Positions 21,620 through 28,210 of a stretch of 64,000 bases of DNA are shown here, piece after piece. The translations under genes were made by a program, and so were the position numbers. The notes beneath the pieces were generated by a model. That model ran no database searches. It was given only the letters and a program-made list of their open reading frames with translations, and was not told the origin of the DNA. The stretch comes from a virus. Where the stretch lies: positions 103,998-167,997 of IMG/VR virus record IMGVR_UViG_3300027896_000011; one strand, given 5' to 3'. Within the stretch, counting starts at the first letter, position 1. Each line of letters opens with the position of its first letter.

Positions 21620-21991
21620 ATGGAGTATGAAAAGACCATACTTAACTACCCAAAATTTCTGAAGAAGATTGGTGTATATATTAAGGTACAGACATATGAT
21701 CGAGACGGAGGGCACAAACACCCCAGGCATAGAATAGAGCTACGGGGAGCTCCGCCTAAGATTACAGAGGAAGCGTTGGCGTTTGAGATGCCTTGTGTAA
21801 CGTGTGGTCGAACCATTAGCCCGTTTAGACTCTGTAAGGGTAACAAAAATGGGTTTATTGAATCCCGGCGAAGTAGTACGGCTGGTGTATACTTCGCGGC
21901 TACCTGTCCACTTAATACATCAATAGGCTGCTCTCGTTCTAAACAAGCGGCGGAAGAATATGAAAGAGTAGTTAAAAAGTATCTAGGATGA
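21620..21991 (+). CDS. Hypothetical cysteine-containing protein
   Basis: 123 residues, starting 9 bases after rtcB, with AAGGAAC upstream. Basic N-terminus and a CVTCGRTISPFRLC motif with later CPLNTSIGC, a possible zinc site. Possibly cotranscribed with rtcB. Function unknown. Confidence 0.65.
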   Translation: MEYEKTILNYPKFLKKIGVYIKVQTYDRDGGHKHPRHRIELRGAPPKITEEALAFEMPCVTCGRTISPFRLCKGNKNGFIESRRSSTAGVYFAATCPLNTSIGCSRSKQAAEEYERVVKKYLG

Positions 21992-22029
21992 TACAGATGT
22001 GCGTACCCGTGCGTATCTTCACGGGTAAT

Positions 22030-22101
22030 GCTTCTAAAACATTGATGGTGATGTGCCAGTTTCGTAAACTGGAAAATGCCGTTCAAGTCGGCATAGAAGC
22101 T
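22030..22101 (+). tRNA. tRNA-Thr(CGT)
   Basis: Acceptor GCTTCTA/TAGAAGC, D stem ACAT/ATGT, anticodon loop TTCGTAA, T arm TGCCG TTCAAGT CGGCA. First of five tRNAs packed 1-5 bases apart. Confidence 0.9.
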
Positions 22102-22102
22102 C

Positions 22103-22174
22103 TGCGGGTTAGACTAGCGGAACAGTCTCAAGGCTCATACCCTTGCCAGCGCAGTTCAACTCTGCGACCCGCAA
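22103..22174 (+). tRNA. tRNA-Met(CAT)
   Basis: Acceptor TGCGGGT/ACCCGCA, D stem GACT/AGTC, anticodon loop CTCATAC, T arm CGCAG TTCAACT CTGCG. CAT could also be a tRNA-Ile2 precursor (lysidine) or an initiator; there is no obvious initiator GGG/CCC anticodon stem. Confidence 0.85.
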
Positions 22175-22175
22175 C

Positions 22176-22247
22176 GCTCCTCAAGCATTGGTGGCGATGC
22201 ACGGGTTTTGTAAACCCGAGAGAACAGTTCAACTCTGTTGTGGAGCT
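22176..22247 (+). tRNA. tRNA-Thr(TGT)
   Basis: Anticodon loop TTTGTAA on CGGGT/ACCCG, D stem GCAT/ATGC, T arm AACAG TTCAACT CTGTT; acceptor GCTCCTC/GTGGAGC has one T-T mismatch. Confidence 0.88.
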
Positions 22248-22251
22248 CTAT

Positions 22252-22323
22252 TCTCGGGTGGCTGACTAGCAAAGCAGCGCACTGTTAATGCGTCATATGC
22301 AGGAGCGTAACCTGCCCCGAGAG
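22252..22323 (+). tRNA. tRNA-Asn(GTT)
   Basis: Acceptor TCTCGGG/CCCGAGA, anticodon loop CTGTTAA on GCGCA/TGCGT. The T stem GCAGG/CCTGC carries AGCGTAA, not a TTC loop. Discriminator G. Confidence 0.85.
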
Positions 22324-22328
22324 CTTAT

Positions 22329-22403
22329 GCGCTCATAGCTCAGTTGGATCAGAGCAATTGATTTCTAATCAATGGGTCGGGAGTTCGAATCTCTCTGAGC
22401 GTA
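22329..22403 (+). tRNA. tRNA-Arg(TCT)
   Basis: Acceptor GCGCTCA/TGAGCGT, D stem GCTC/GAGC, anticodon loop TTTCTAA on ATTGA/TCAAT, T arm GGGAG TTCGAAT CTCTC. Confidence 0.92.
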
Positions 22404-22438
22404 CAATAGAAATAAAAGTAATAAACTTAAGGAGGCAT

Positions 22439-22600
22439 ATGAAGCCGGAAAACGTAATAGATCAAATACACAGTATTATAAAAGAGTGTATTGGTTTTGA
22501 TGTGAAAGATGCCTACGTAAAGGACGGCATTATATACGCAATTATTAACTGTCCATTGCAGTACATCACACTGACGTTTACTTTATCAGAGGATCAATGA
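22439..22600 (+). CDS. Small hypothetical protein
   Basis: 53 residues from the ATG at 22439, AAGGAGG upstream. MKPENVIDQIHSIIKECIGF then a beta-rich half. Overlaps the next gene by 4 bases. Function unknown. Confidence 0.65.
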   Translation: MKPENVIDQIHSIIKECIGFDVKDAYVKDGIIYAIINCPLQYITLTFTLSEDQ

Positions 22601-22788
22601 CAAAACGAGAAATACTAGATCGCATGCGTGCGGTGCTCCCATATTGTGGGGCCTATGATAATGTCAAGACAGATCTGCATAAAATGGCCGAAGTAATAGC
22701 TGAACTATTTGATATGCAAAATGATCGTATTGATGATTTAGAGATAGAGGTGGTGCGACAGAAGGCGAAGCAAAAAGGGGAGACATGA
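22597..22788 (+). CDS. Small helical protein
   Basis: 63 residues, ATGA start overlap, mostly helix with a coiled-coil-like end (MQNDRIDDLEIEVVRQKAKQK). Function unknown. Confidence 0.65.
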   Translation: MTKREILDRMRAVLPYCGAYDNVKTDLHKMAEVIAELFDMQNDRIDDLEIEVVRQKAKQKGET

Positions 22789-22985
22789 ACAAGAATCACA
22801 CACCACAAATAGCAACCCCGGCAAAGCAGAAGCCGCTAGTGGTCAGGGCTGTTACGTGCGGCATATGTCAGTCACCTGCAGATCGCTACGAATGGGGCTT
22901 CGAGTGTCAAGCAAACCCCAACCATTGCGGGGATCTATACTGTGGTATATTTACTGACCTCACTTATCCGGAGAAAGGTAAGTGA
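22785..22985 (+). CDS. Small zinc-binding protein
   Basis: 66 residues, ATGA overlap. CGICQSPADRYEWGFECQ ... HCGDLYC: a metal-binding arrangement like the MKCAIC family but not an obvious member. It marks the start of the GC-richer mini-gene chain. Confidence 0.65.
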   Translation: MNKNHTPQIATPAKQKPLVVRAVTCGICQSPADRYEWGFECQANPNHCGDLYCGIFTDLTYPEKGK

Positions 22986-23018
22986 GAAAACCATGAGGAC
23001 GGCGAAGAAGGTGCGGAC

Positions 23019-23219
23019 ATGGTGACGAAATCTAATATCGCGATTATTGCAATGCAAGTAGGAGAGACGGACCCATTTAGCGGTGCTGCCTTGGAGAAAG
23101 CGGTAATCATGATGAGTTTTTGGTGGGGGAACATGCTGACCGGTGTAACCCTGACCCGCGCTGAAGCAGTAGCAGTGGTAACGCGATTGAGAGAGGCACT
23201 CGAAGAACTGGACAGGTGA
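23019..23219 (+). CDS. Small hypothetical protein
   Basis: 66 residues (MVTKSNIAIIAMQV...). Helical with RAEAVAVVTRLREALEEL. The 30 bases upstream hold a 10-codon ORF (ATG at 22993, after AAACC) that may act only as a leader. GC-rich codon use. Unknown function. Confidence 0.6.
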   Translation: MVTKSNIAIIAMQVGETDPFSGAALEKAVIMMSFWWGNMLTGVTLTRAEAVAVVTRLREALEELDR

Positions 23220-23223
23220 AACC

Positions 23224-23568
23224 ATGGATGACACAGAATGGGTCAAGTTGAGATTCGGCAATGACTGGGGCCGCAGATACCTGGCCGTTGAGCCGTTGGA
23301 TACTGGGTGTGCCCACTTTAAGCGCGGCATCGTGGCAAAGGAGGGGGAATCAGTCCTGATACGTTGGCCAGACGGCAACGTGGAACATGCGGTCATCACA
23401 AAGATTATGGAGTTGGCGCCGACAAGCCGCGAAGATGTGGGAAGCAGCTATCCCGAAGTGGTCGTGAATCTGCATGGGGGCCGGATACAGATCCCGCTTA
23501 CCCAGGTGGAGGTGCAGCGCAGTTGGGTAGATGCACACACTCCTGGGCGGATGCAGGTGAAGCCGTGA
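23224..23568 (+). CDS. Hypothetical protein in mini-gene chain
   Basis: 114 residues, beta-rich (VLIRWPDGNVEHAVITKIMEL; VVVNLHGGRIQIPLTQVEV), preceded by CAGGTGAAACC. It ends MQVKP; the TGA overlaps a GTG start. Possibly a small SH3/KOW-like barrel; inference only. Confidence 0.65.
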   Translation: MDDTEWVKLRFGNDWGRRYLAVEPLDTGCAHFKRGIVAKEGESVLIRWPDGNVEHAVITKIMELAPTSREDVGSSYPEVVVNLHGGRIQIPLTQVEVQRSWVDAHTPGRMQVKP

Positions 23569-23786
23569 AGTGCGCAATTTGTCAGCAAGAGGTAGAGGGG
23601 TATTGGCAGGAGTGTGAAGTGAGTGATGGCCAAGAGTTGCATACCAGTTGCATCGACGGCCGACTACCAGAGCGCGCCGATGTGATCGCATATCTGCGTG
23701 CTTGGCCTATGCGAGCCGGAAGCGGGCTAGCAATTTCAATCGAACGCGGTGATCACGTAGGCGCAGCGGGAAAGGAGAAGCCATGA
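23565..23786 (+). CDS. MKCAIC-family small zinc-binding protein
   Basis: 73 residues from a GTG overlapping the upstream TGA. (M)KCAICQQE opening, second Cys near residue 29, then RLPERADVIAYLRAWPMRAGSGLAISIERGDHVGAAGKEKP. About 30 residues of its second half are nearly identical to the protein at 822-1055, on the other strand 22 kb away. The final codons GGAAAGGAGAAGCC form the next gene's ribosome site. Confidence 0.82.
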   Translation: MKCAICQQEVEGYWQECEVSDGQELHTSCIDGRLPERADVIAYLRAWPMRAGSGLAISIERGDHVGAAGKEKP

Positions 23787-24022
23787 CGTTCAATAGCTCG
23801 GACGCAGAAATGGACCGGCAAGACGACGCGCACGAACACGGCCGCATAGAAGGCTACCTGGAAGGCCGCAAGAAGGAACGCCAGCTTGTGGTGTATTGGG
23901 TACGCAGGTGGGTAGGCGACGTGGATCCAATAGTGATAGCCCGCATGATCGAAAAGGGCGAGCACGCGGGCGAGGGATTCGGCGATTGCTTCCCAGGGTC
24001 GAAACTGAGGATGAAGCCATGA
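23783..24022 (+). CDS. Hypothetical protein related to MKCAIC family tail
   Basis: 79 residues, ATGA start. Lacks the CxxC opening but shares the tail pattern VIARMIEKGEHAGEG seen as IIERGLHEGM and SIERGEHIGAA in the MKCAIC proteins. Charged helical N-terminus. Ends LRMKP. Function unknown. Confidence 0.65.
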   Translation: MTFNSSDAEMDRQDDAHEHGRIEGYLEGRKKERQLVVYWVRRWVGDVDPIVIARMIEKGEHAGEGFGDCFPGSKLRMKP

Positions 24023-24225
24023 AGGCGGAGATCACTTTGACAGCAGCCAAGTGTCAAGGGAATAACCATGTATATGGCGAAACCTTCCGGTGTAGGTGTG
24101 GAAAGTATCGCTTGAGCTGGGAAGGGCCTAATGCTCCTTGGTCAATTCAAGCGCTTGAGGAATCATTAGACGGACAGCGACAATGCGTTTGGGTAACCAT
24201 AGGACAGCAGGAGGCAAAGCTATGA
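24019..24225 (+). CDS. Small zinc-binding protein
   Basis: 68 residues from the ATG in AAGCCATGA. AAKCQGNNHVYGETFRCRCGKY provides three or four metal ligands. Function unknown; coupled to both neighbours by overlap. Confidence 0.65.
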   Translation: MKAEITLTAAKCQGNNHVYGETFRCRCGKYRLSWEGPNAPWSIQALEESLDGQRQCVWVTIGQQEAKL

Positions 24226-24449
24226 CCCGCGACACCCGCACCGCCCGCAAGGCAGACGCATTACTGAAAATGACCGCAGCACACTCCGACAGCGCTGAGC
24301 GCGCGAAGATTGCAGCGCCATGTACTCACGATAGAGAACCTCCGGTACGTAGCGATTGGGGGCAGTTGTGTTGCTCTAGGTGCGGACGCTATTTGTTTGA
24401 CGATGATTCCATCTGCAGAGACGTAGTTGACGCCGTGACGGGGGAGTGA
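24222..24449 (+). CDS. Small zinc-binding protein
   Basis: 75 residues starting at the ATG overlapping the upstream TGA. Basic helical N-terminus, then CTHDR ... CCSRCGRYLF, a metal-binding pattern. Function unknown. Confidence 0.65.
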   Translation: MTRDTRTARKADALLKMTAAHSDSAERAKIAAPCTHDREPPVRSDWGQLCCSRCGRYLFDDDSICRDVVDAVTGE

Positions 24450-24453
24450 AGTC

Positions 24454-24645
24454 ATGAAGCGCGCGGACTTCGAGGCGATGCAGAAGCGACTGGCTGATGA
24501 GATTGCCCTAAGCGAGAACGAGCTGCGTTTTCTCAGCAAAGAAATCGACCGCGCTGTGAGGAAGGCGCGGAAGGAAGAGCGAATGCGAGCTTGCAAGTAT
24601 TTGACAGGCGTGAGCCGAGACGCCCGGTTGAAGGATTATCGGTGA
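24454..24645 (+). CDS. Small coiled-coil protein (MKRAD family)
   Basis: 63 residues, MKRADFEAMQKRLADEIA..., highly charged helix to the end. Its first residues match the 13-codon remnant at 1750-1791, linking the two mini-gene chains. GAAGTC precedes the ATG. Function unknown. Confidence 0.65.
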   Translation: MKRADFEAMQKRLADEIALSENELRFLSKEIDRAVRKARKEERMRACKYLTGVSRDARLKDYR

Positions 24646-24668
24646 GCCATGAAAACGAAAGGGAACCA

Positions 24669-24998
24669 ATGACCAAACAGAAGACCGCCAAGAACTACGA
24701 CCCGAAGCCCGGAACCTATGTGATCGTGCGCTGCCGCGATGCTGGCGTCCACGCCGGGGAGTTCGTCGCGCACCCCGCCGATAGAACCGTGGTCCTCAAA
24801 AACTCGCGCCGACTGTGGTACTGGAAAGGGGCCGCGTCGCTGTCAGAGTTGGCAGTGTACGGCGCGAAGGATGTCAGCGCGTGCCGTTTCGGTGTGCTCA
24901 TCACTCCGCCGCTCCCACTGCTGGACGCGTGTGAAATCATCGTGTGCCAACCTGCCGCGAAGGGCATGATCGTGCAGTGCCCGGAATGGCGCGCGTGA
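24669..24998 (+). CDS. Hypothetical protein
   Basis: 109 residues from the ATG at 24669 (GGGAACCA upstream; a 7-codon ORF at 24649 overlaps it by ATGA). Beta-rich: TYVIVRCRDAGVHAGEFVAHPADRTVVLKNSRRLWYWKGAASLSELAVYGAKDVSACRF. This resembles the DUF6948-type phage protein pattern, which I cannot confirm. Very GC-rich. Confidence 0.65.
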   Translation: MTKQKTAKNYDPKPGTYVIVRCRDAGVHAGEFVAHPADRTVVLKNSRRLWYWKGAASLSELAVYGAKDVSACRFGVLITPPLPLLDACEIIVCQPAAKGMIVQCPEWRA

Positions 24999-25273
24999 TT
25001 CCGGTTGCGTTCCCAAGCGCTGCTACAGTGGCGCGATCCGGTGACGGTGCCGGTTACGGTGCCGGTTACGGTGCCGGTGACGGTGCCGGTTACGGTGCCG
25101 GTGACGGTTACGGTGCCGGTTACGGTGCCGGTGACGGTTACGGTGCCGGTTACGGTTACGGTGCCGGTGACGGTTACGGTGCCGGTTACGGTGCCGGTTA
25201 CGGTGCCGGTGACGGTTACGGTGCCGGTTACGGTGCCGGTTACGGTTACGATGCCGGTTACGGTTACGGTTAG
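24986..25273 (+). CDS. Glycine/tyrosine repeat protein (GAGYGAG repeats)
   Basis: 95 residues overlapping the previous gene by 13 bases. A short lead (MARVIPVAFPSAATVARS) is followed by about 75 residues of GAGYGAGDGYGAG-type repeats, encoded by hexamer units GGTGCC, GGTTAC and GGTGAC. Because the DNA is a hexamer repeat, two other frames (one on each strand) are also open, and the true frame is not certain. Function unknown; silk-like low complexity. Confidence 0.5.
   Translation: MARVIPVAFPSAATVARSGDGAGYGAGYGAGDGAGYGAGDGYGAGYGAGDGYGAGYGYGAGDGYGAGYGAGYGAGDGYGAGYGAGYGYDAGYGYG
25038..25271 (+). repeat. Hexanucleotide tandem repeat array
   Basis: About 39 consecutive six-base units GGT(GCC/TAC/GAC) with the order changing irregularly. 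Such an array is prone to slippage and in-frame length change, because each unit is two codons. Confidence 0.9.
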
Positions 25274-25396
25274 CACATGACCGCCGCGCTCTTCGTTGTT
25301 GGCTTAAACGCCGTCGATGATCAGTAACTGAACACTAAATACAGGGTGTCTTTACCCACCGCTGGGGCCTCTTAGGGTAGGAGGCCTCAGCATTAT

Positions 25397-25468
25397 CCGA
25401 GCGTAGTTCAGTGGTAGAACGCTATCCTTACACGGTAGATGTCGGAGGTCCAATTCCTTCCGCTCGGA
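25397..25468 (+). tRNA. tRNA-Val(TAC)
   Basis: Acceptor CCGAGCG/CGCTCGG, D stem GTTC/GAAC, anticodon loop CTTACAC on CTATC/GGTAG, T arm GGAGG TCCAATT CCTTC, discriminator A. A GGCCTC/GAGGCC hairpin lies 30 bases upstream. Confidence 0.9.
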
Positions 25469-25591
25469 CATTTTTTATTGACTTATATTTTTTTCTTGAG
25501 TAAATTAGCACTTAGAAAATAGAAAATAGAAAATAGAAGATAGCGCAAATGAGTTAGTCGATTCTAGAAACAATGTAGCAGGAGAAAAGCG

Positions 25592-26428
25592 ATGATTGAA
25601 ACAGTAGTAGGTAGGCCAAAATCTGTACGTTCAAAGGTTAACGTTAGATTTATTGGGTATCTCACCCTATCATTGGCCAAAGAGTGTAAGGCTTGCTTAG
25701 AGGGGCGTCTTGCATTAGAGCAAGATGGCAATAGCAGATCTGAGCTGATCGGTTTGATTAAAATGCTAGATCAGCGTATTCAGGAATTTACTGTTACAGC
25801 AGTGCCTGTAAAGGAACCTGAAAAAGAAGTAGGTAAAACAGTTTGGGAACCGTTGTCTGATCAACCTTTAGAAGAGAAACCAGTTTCTGTTAGGCCGTCT
25901 GTAAAGTTGATTACACGCGATGATATGCCTAATTTTAGTGGTTCTCAGTTACGTGCAATTAAGTCTGCATTGTATGCCGTTGGGCATAGTGAAGCTGTAA
26001 GGGATGCTAGGCTGTCTCCTGGTCTTCCTTTTATTGAACCCTTTGTCATACCCGTAGTTGGTAAACATAGCGTAATTGCGCTAACTACGTTTAGAGATGA
26101 CGATGATATGGGCTGTACAGATTATTATAATTGTACGGTTAATGATGTATTTCTCGGTAAAAACTGTCATATTGAATCTCCTTTAGTATTGAAAGATCCA
26201 ATCGAAGATAGAGAGATGTATTTTTACGATGGCAGTATTCGCGGAGAAAAAGTGAATTGTTACGCCATTCATGCCGTTGATGGAACATTTATTCATTTTT
26301 GGAAATCAAGTATATCTAAAGGAGATAGGATTAACCTTCCCGGTGGAGCAGATTTTGTTGTGCGGGTAAGTGCTAAGGGAGAGGTGTCTTTTGTTCCGAG
26401 TACATCTAGAACAAAAACTGTTTGCTAA
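25592..26428 (+). CDS. Hypothetical protein
   Basis: 278 residues, GGAGAAAAG ribosome site. N-terminal helical region (LAKECKACLEGRLALEQ), a proline/glutamate linker, then a beta-rich C-terminal domain. AT-rich again, unlike the preceding chain. No family recognised. Three AGAAAAT repeats lie about 70 bases upstream. Confidence 0.65.
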   Translation: MIETVVGRPKSVRSKVNVRFIGYLTLSLAKECKACLEGRLALEQDGNSRSELIGLIKMLDQRIQEFTVTAVPVKEPEKEVGKTVWEPLSDQPLEEKPVSVRPSVKLITRDDMPNFSGSQLRAIKSALYAVGHSEAVRDARLSPGLPFIEPFVIPVVGKHSVIALTTFRDDDDMGCTDYYNCTVNDVFLGKNCHIESPLVLKDPIEDREMYFYDGSIRGEKVNCYAIHAVDGTFIHFWKSSISKGDRINLPGGADFVVRVSAKGEVSFVPSTSRTKTVC

Positions 26429-26439
26429 TTGGTGTAGTA

Positions 26440-26802
26440 GTGGTAGGTCCAATTTGTCCATATTGTGGGCAACCGTCTAATCTTGTAAATGGTAAGATAG
26501 TTTACCCACATAGGCATGATTTATATGATAAGCAGTTTTGGTTGTGTCAGCCTTGCGTTGCTTTTGTTGGGTGTTACCCTCACTCAACTAAACCCTTGGG
26601 TAGTTTAGCTAATGCAGAATTGCGGAAAGAAAGAAGTAAAGTACATGCTGCTTTTGATCTGATTTGGAAGCGTGGGGGTACGCCTAGAAGTAAAGCGTAT
26701 ATATGGCTAGCCAATCAATTAGGATTGCCGGTAGAAGAATGTCATATAGGAATGTTCGATGTGCAGTTATGTAGGAGTGCTTTAACACTACTACGTACTT
26801 AA
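26440..26802 (+). CDS. DUF3268-like zinc-finger protein
   Basis: About 120 residues; the start is uncertain (GTG at 26440, or TTG at 26422 overlapping the previous stop). CPYCGQPS, YPHRHDLYDKQFWLCQPCVAFVGCY and KPLGSLANAELRKERSKVHAAFDLIW follow the order of the phage zinc-finger family DUF3268, ending with the WLANQLGL..HIGMFD segment. Probable nucleic-acid-associated protein. Confidence 0.7.
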   Translation: MVGPICPYCGQPSNLVNGKIVYPHRHDLYDKQFWLCQPCVAFVGCYPHSTKPLGSLANAELRKERSKVHAAFDLIWKRGGTPRSKAYIWLANQLGLPVEECHIGMFDVQLCRSALTLLRT

Positions 26803-26833
26803 TGATACTTTGACTGGGAGAAATCCCGGTCGT

Positions 26834-26906
26834 GCCTGTGAGGTTCCCTGGTGGGAACGCTTGCTTGTCAAGCAAGATTGGGCGAGTTCAATTCTCGTCA
26901 CAGGCG
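26834..26906 (+). tRNA. tRNA-Asp(GTC)
   Basis: Acceptor GCCTGTG/CACAGGC, D stem GTTCC/GGAAC, anticodon loop TTGTCAA, T arm GCGAG TTCAATT CTCGT, discriminator G. Confidence 0.92.
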
Positions 26907-26911
26907 CTATT

Positions 26912-26984
26912 CCTCGTGTAATTCAGTGATTAGAATGCGCGCTTTATAAGCGTGAAGCCGTTGGTTTGAATCCAACCACGAGGA
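26912..26984 (+). tRNA. tRNA-Ile(TAT)
   Basis: Acceptor CCTCGTG/CACGAGG, D stem ATTC/GAAT, anticodon loop TTTATAA on CGCGC/GCGTG, T arm GTTGG TTTGAAT CCAAC. A TAT anticodon reads ATA directly, unusual for bacteria, which mostly use a modified CAT tRNA. Confidence 0.85.
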
Positions 26985-27028
26985 CAAATTATTTGCGGGC
27001 ATGATGGAATGCAGACAACAAGGAGAAA

Positions 27029-27517
27029 ATGGGAAAGAAGGTAATCCTAAAAGACATTGTTAGACCAGACGCCCGAGTGTACGGGCCGTATTTTAGAAAA
27101 GATGGAAGAAAGCATGTAGTACTTTGGTGGTCTAAGACAAACATGCGAACAGTGTCCTATCCTAAATGGCTTATGGAGCAGAAATTAGGAAGGGAACTAG
27201 ACCCTGATCTAGAGACAATAGATCATATCGACAGGGACCATACAAACAATACTGATGGTAACCTACAGATACTGCCCAGGTCTGTGCACGCAGGTTTGGA
27301 TGCTAAAAGAGCAGTGCCAGCAAAAATGAAATGCCTATGGTGCTCTAAGTCACTTCTTATAAACAGATCGATGTTCAATCATAACAGAAGGCAACATAGA
27401 GCAGGTCCATTCTGTAGTAAGTCTTGTTCCGGAGGTTATGGTGCTTCTGTACGATTTGGTGGGGCAAAGATATTTAGTAGTTGTGTTAAGCTTAAGCATA
27501 CTATGATAGATAAGTAG
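27029..27517 (+). CDS. HNH endonuclease (homing-type)
   Basis: 162 residues, AAGGAG ribosome site. ETIDHIDRDHTNNTDGNLQILPRSVH carries the H-N-H core in the HNH_3 style. The C-terminal CLWCSK ... CSKSC is a separate zinc knuckle. Sits between tRNA genes, the usual location for a mobile homing nuclease. Confidence 0.85.
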   Translation: MGKKVILKDIVRPDARVYGPYFRKDGRKHVVLWWSKTNMRTVSYPKWLMEQKLGRELDPDLETIDHIDRDHTNNTDGNLQILPRSVHAGLDAKRAVPAKMKCLWCSKSLLINRSMFNHNRRQHRAGPFCSKSCSGGYGASVRFGGAKIFSSCVKLKHTMIDK

Positions 27518-27523
27518 ATCAAT

Positions 27524-27597
27524 GGCGGGCTAGCCCAACTGGAAGAGGCATCGGTTTTAAGCTCCGATCAGTAAGAGTTCAAATCTCTTGCCCGCTA
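27524..27597 (+). tRNA. tRNA with irregular anticodon arm (TAA, Leu?)
   Basis: Acceptor GGCGGGC/GCCCGCT and T arm AAGAG TTCAAAT CTCTT form. Standard numbering gives loop TTTAAGC (anticodon TAA) with a T-T mismatch closing the loop; otherwise the loop is 9 bases. It has a short variable loop, unlike other tRNA-Leu. Isotype uncertain. Confidence 0.6.
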
Positions 27598-27606
27598 CTA
27601 ACTTAT

Positions 27607-27691
27607 GCAACGATGGCGGAACAGGTATACGCACATGCCCTAGAAGCATGCGTCGAAAGACATACGAGTTCGATTCTCGTTCGTTGCACCA
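27607..27691 (+). tRNA. tRNA-Leu(TAG) with C33 and encoded CCA
   Basis: Acceptor GCAACGA/TCGTTGC, anticodon loop CCTAGAA (C33), class II arm CGTC GAAA GACA, T arm ACGAG TTCGATT CTCGT, discriminator A at 27688 followed by CCA. Confidence 0.87.
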
Positions 27692-27705
27692 TCTAACTTA
27701 TTCTT

Positions 27706-27789
27706 GCCGACATGTTGAAACAGGTAGCCAAGCATGTCTCAGAAACATGTGTCTTAAGTGATGTGGGGATTCGACTTCCTCTGTCGGCA
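27706..27789 (+). tRNA. tRNA-Leu(CAG)
   Basis: Acceptor GCCGACA/TGTCGGC, anticodon loop CTCAGAA on CATGT/ACATG, class II variable arm, T arm GGGGA TTCGACT TCCTC, discriminator A. Last tRNA of the region. Confidence 0.88.
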
Positions 27790-27802
27790 CAAGGAGGTAT
27801 TG

Positions 27803-27997
27803 ATGAAAAGATTGATCAGCAGACAGCATGTAATCAACAGCAATAAGTACAATTGTGGTAACTGCGAGTTTAGGTGCGCCATAGATAAGGTTAACGGTAG
27901 ATCCTTTTGTTTATTTTTTGTGACTGAACTAAATGTCAATGATCTTGTAAAAGTAGAGCGGTCTAAACAATGCAAGATGGCGGAGATAGGTAAATGA
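27803..27997 (+). CDS. Small cysteine protein, tandem duplicate A
   Basis: 64 residues, AAGGAGG upstream. MKRLISRQHVINSNKYNCGNCEFRC; the same opening pattern appears in the next gene, so the pair is a tandem duplication. Probable zinc site from CGNCEFRC plus later cysteines. Function unknown. Confidence 0.7.
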   Translation: MKRLISRQHVINSNKYNCGNCEFRCAIDKVNGRSFCLFFVTELNVNDLVKVERSKQCKMAEIGK

Positions 27998-28188
27998 AGA
28001 AATTGATCGTAAGGCAACAAGTGATCAATTGTAATAAAGAGACATGTGGTGCATGTGAGTTTAGATGTCTTCCTCCGGGAAATGATTATGAAGGGGACTA
28101 CTGCGACTTTTGGCAGGAGTTTTTATCTCGTAATGGTAAGTTTGTATGCCGATGTTATCAGTGTAAGAATGCAGAAATGAGTAAATAG
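27994..28188 (+). CDS. Small cysteine protein, tandem duplicate B
   Basis: 64 residues, ATGA overlap with copy A. MKKLIVRQQVINCNKETCGACEFRC then CYQCKNAEMSK; about half the residues match copy A, including the last KNAEMSK/KMAEIGK. Confidence 0.7.
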   Translation: MKKLIVRQQVINCNKETCGACEFRCLPPGNDYEGDYCDFWQEFLSRNGKFVCRCYQCKNAEMSK

Positions 28189-28210
28189 AAGGAAGGAGAG
28201 TTTTCTTGTT

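Noticed and set aside
25005-25280. VPVTVPVTV repeat ORF (plus) and TGTVTGTV ORF (minus)
   Set aside because: Shadow frames of the hexamer repeat; the GAGYGAG frame has a start overlapping the upstream gene and is preferred, though not proven.
14358-27597. Stop-codon suppressor tRNAs (TTA anticodon)
   Set aside because: Standard numbering gives TTT at 14358 and TAA at 27524, and the genome uses TAA, TAG and TGA freely as stops, so recoding is unlikely.
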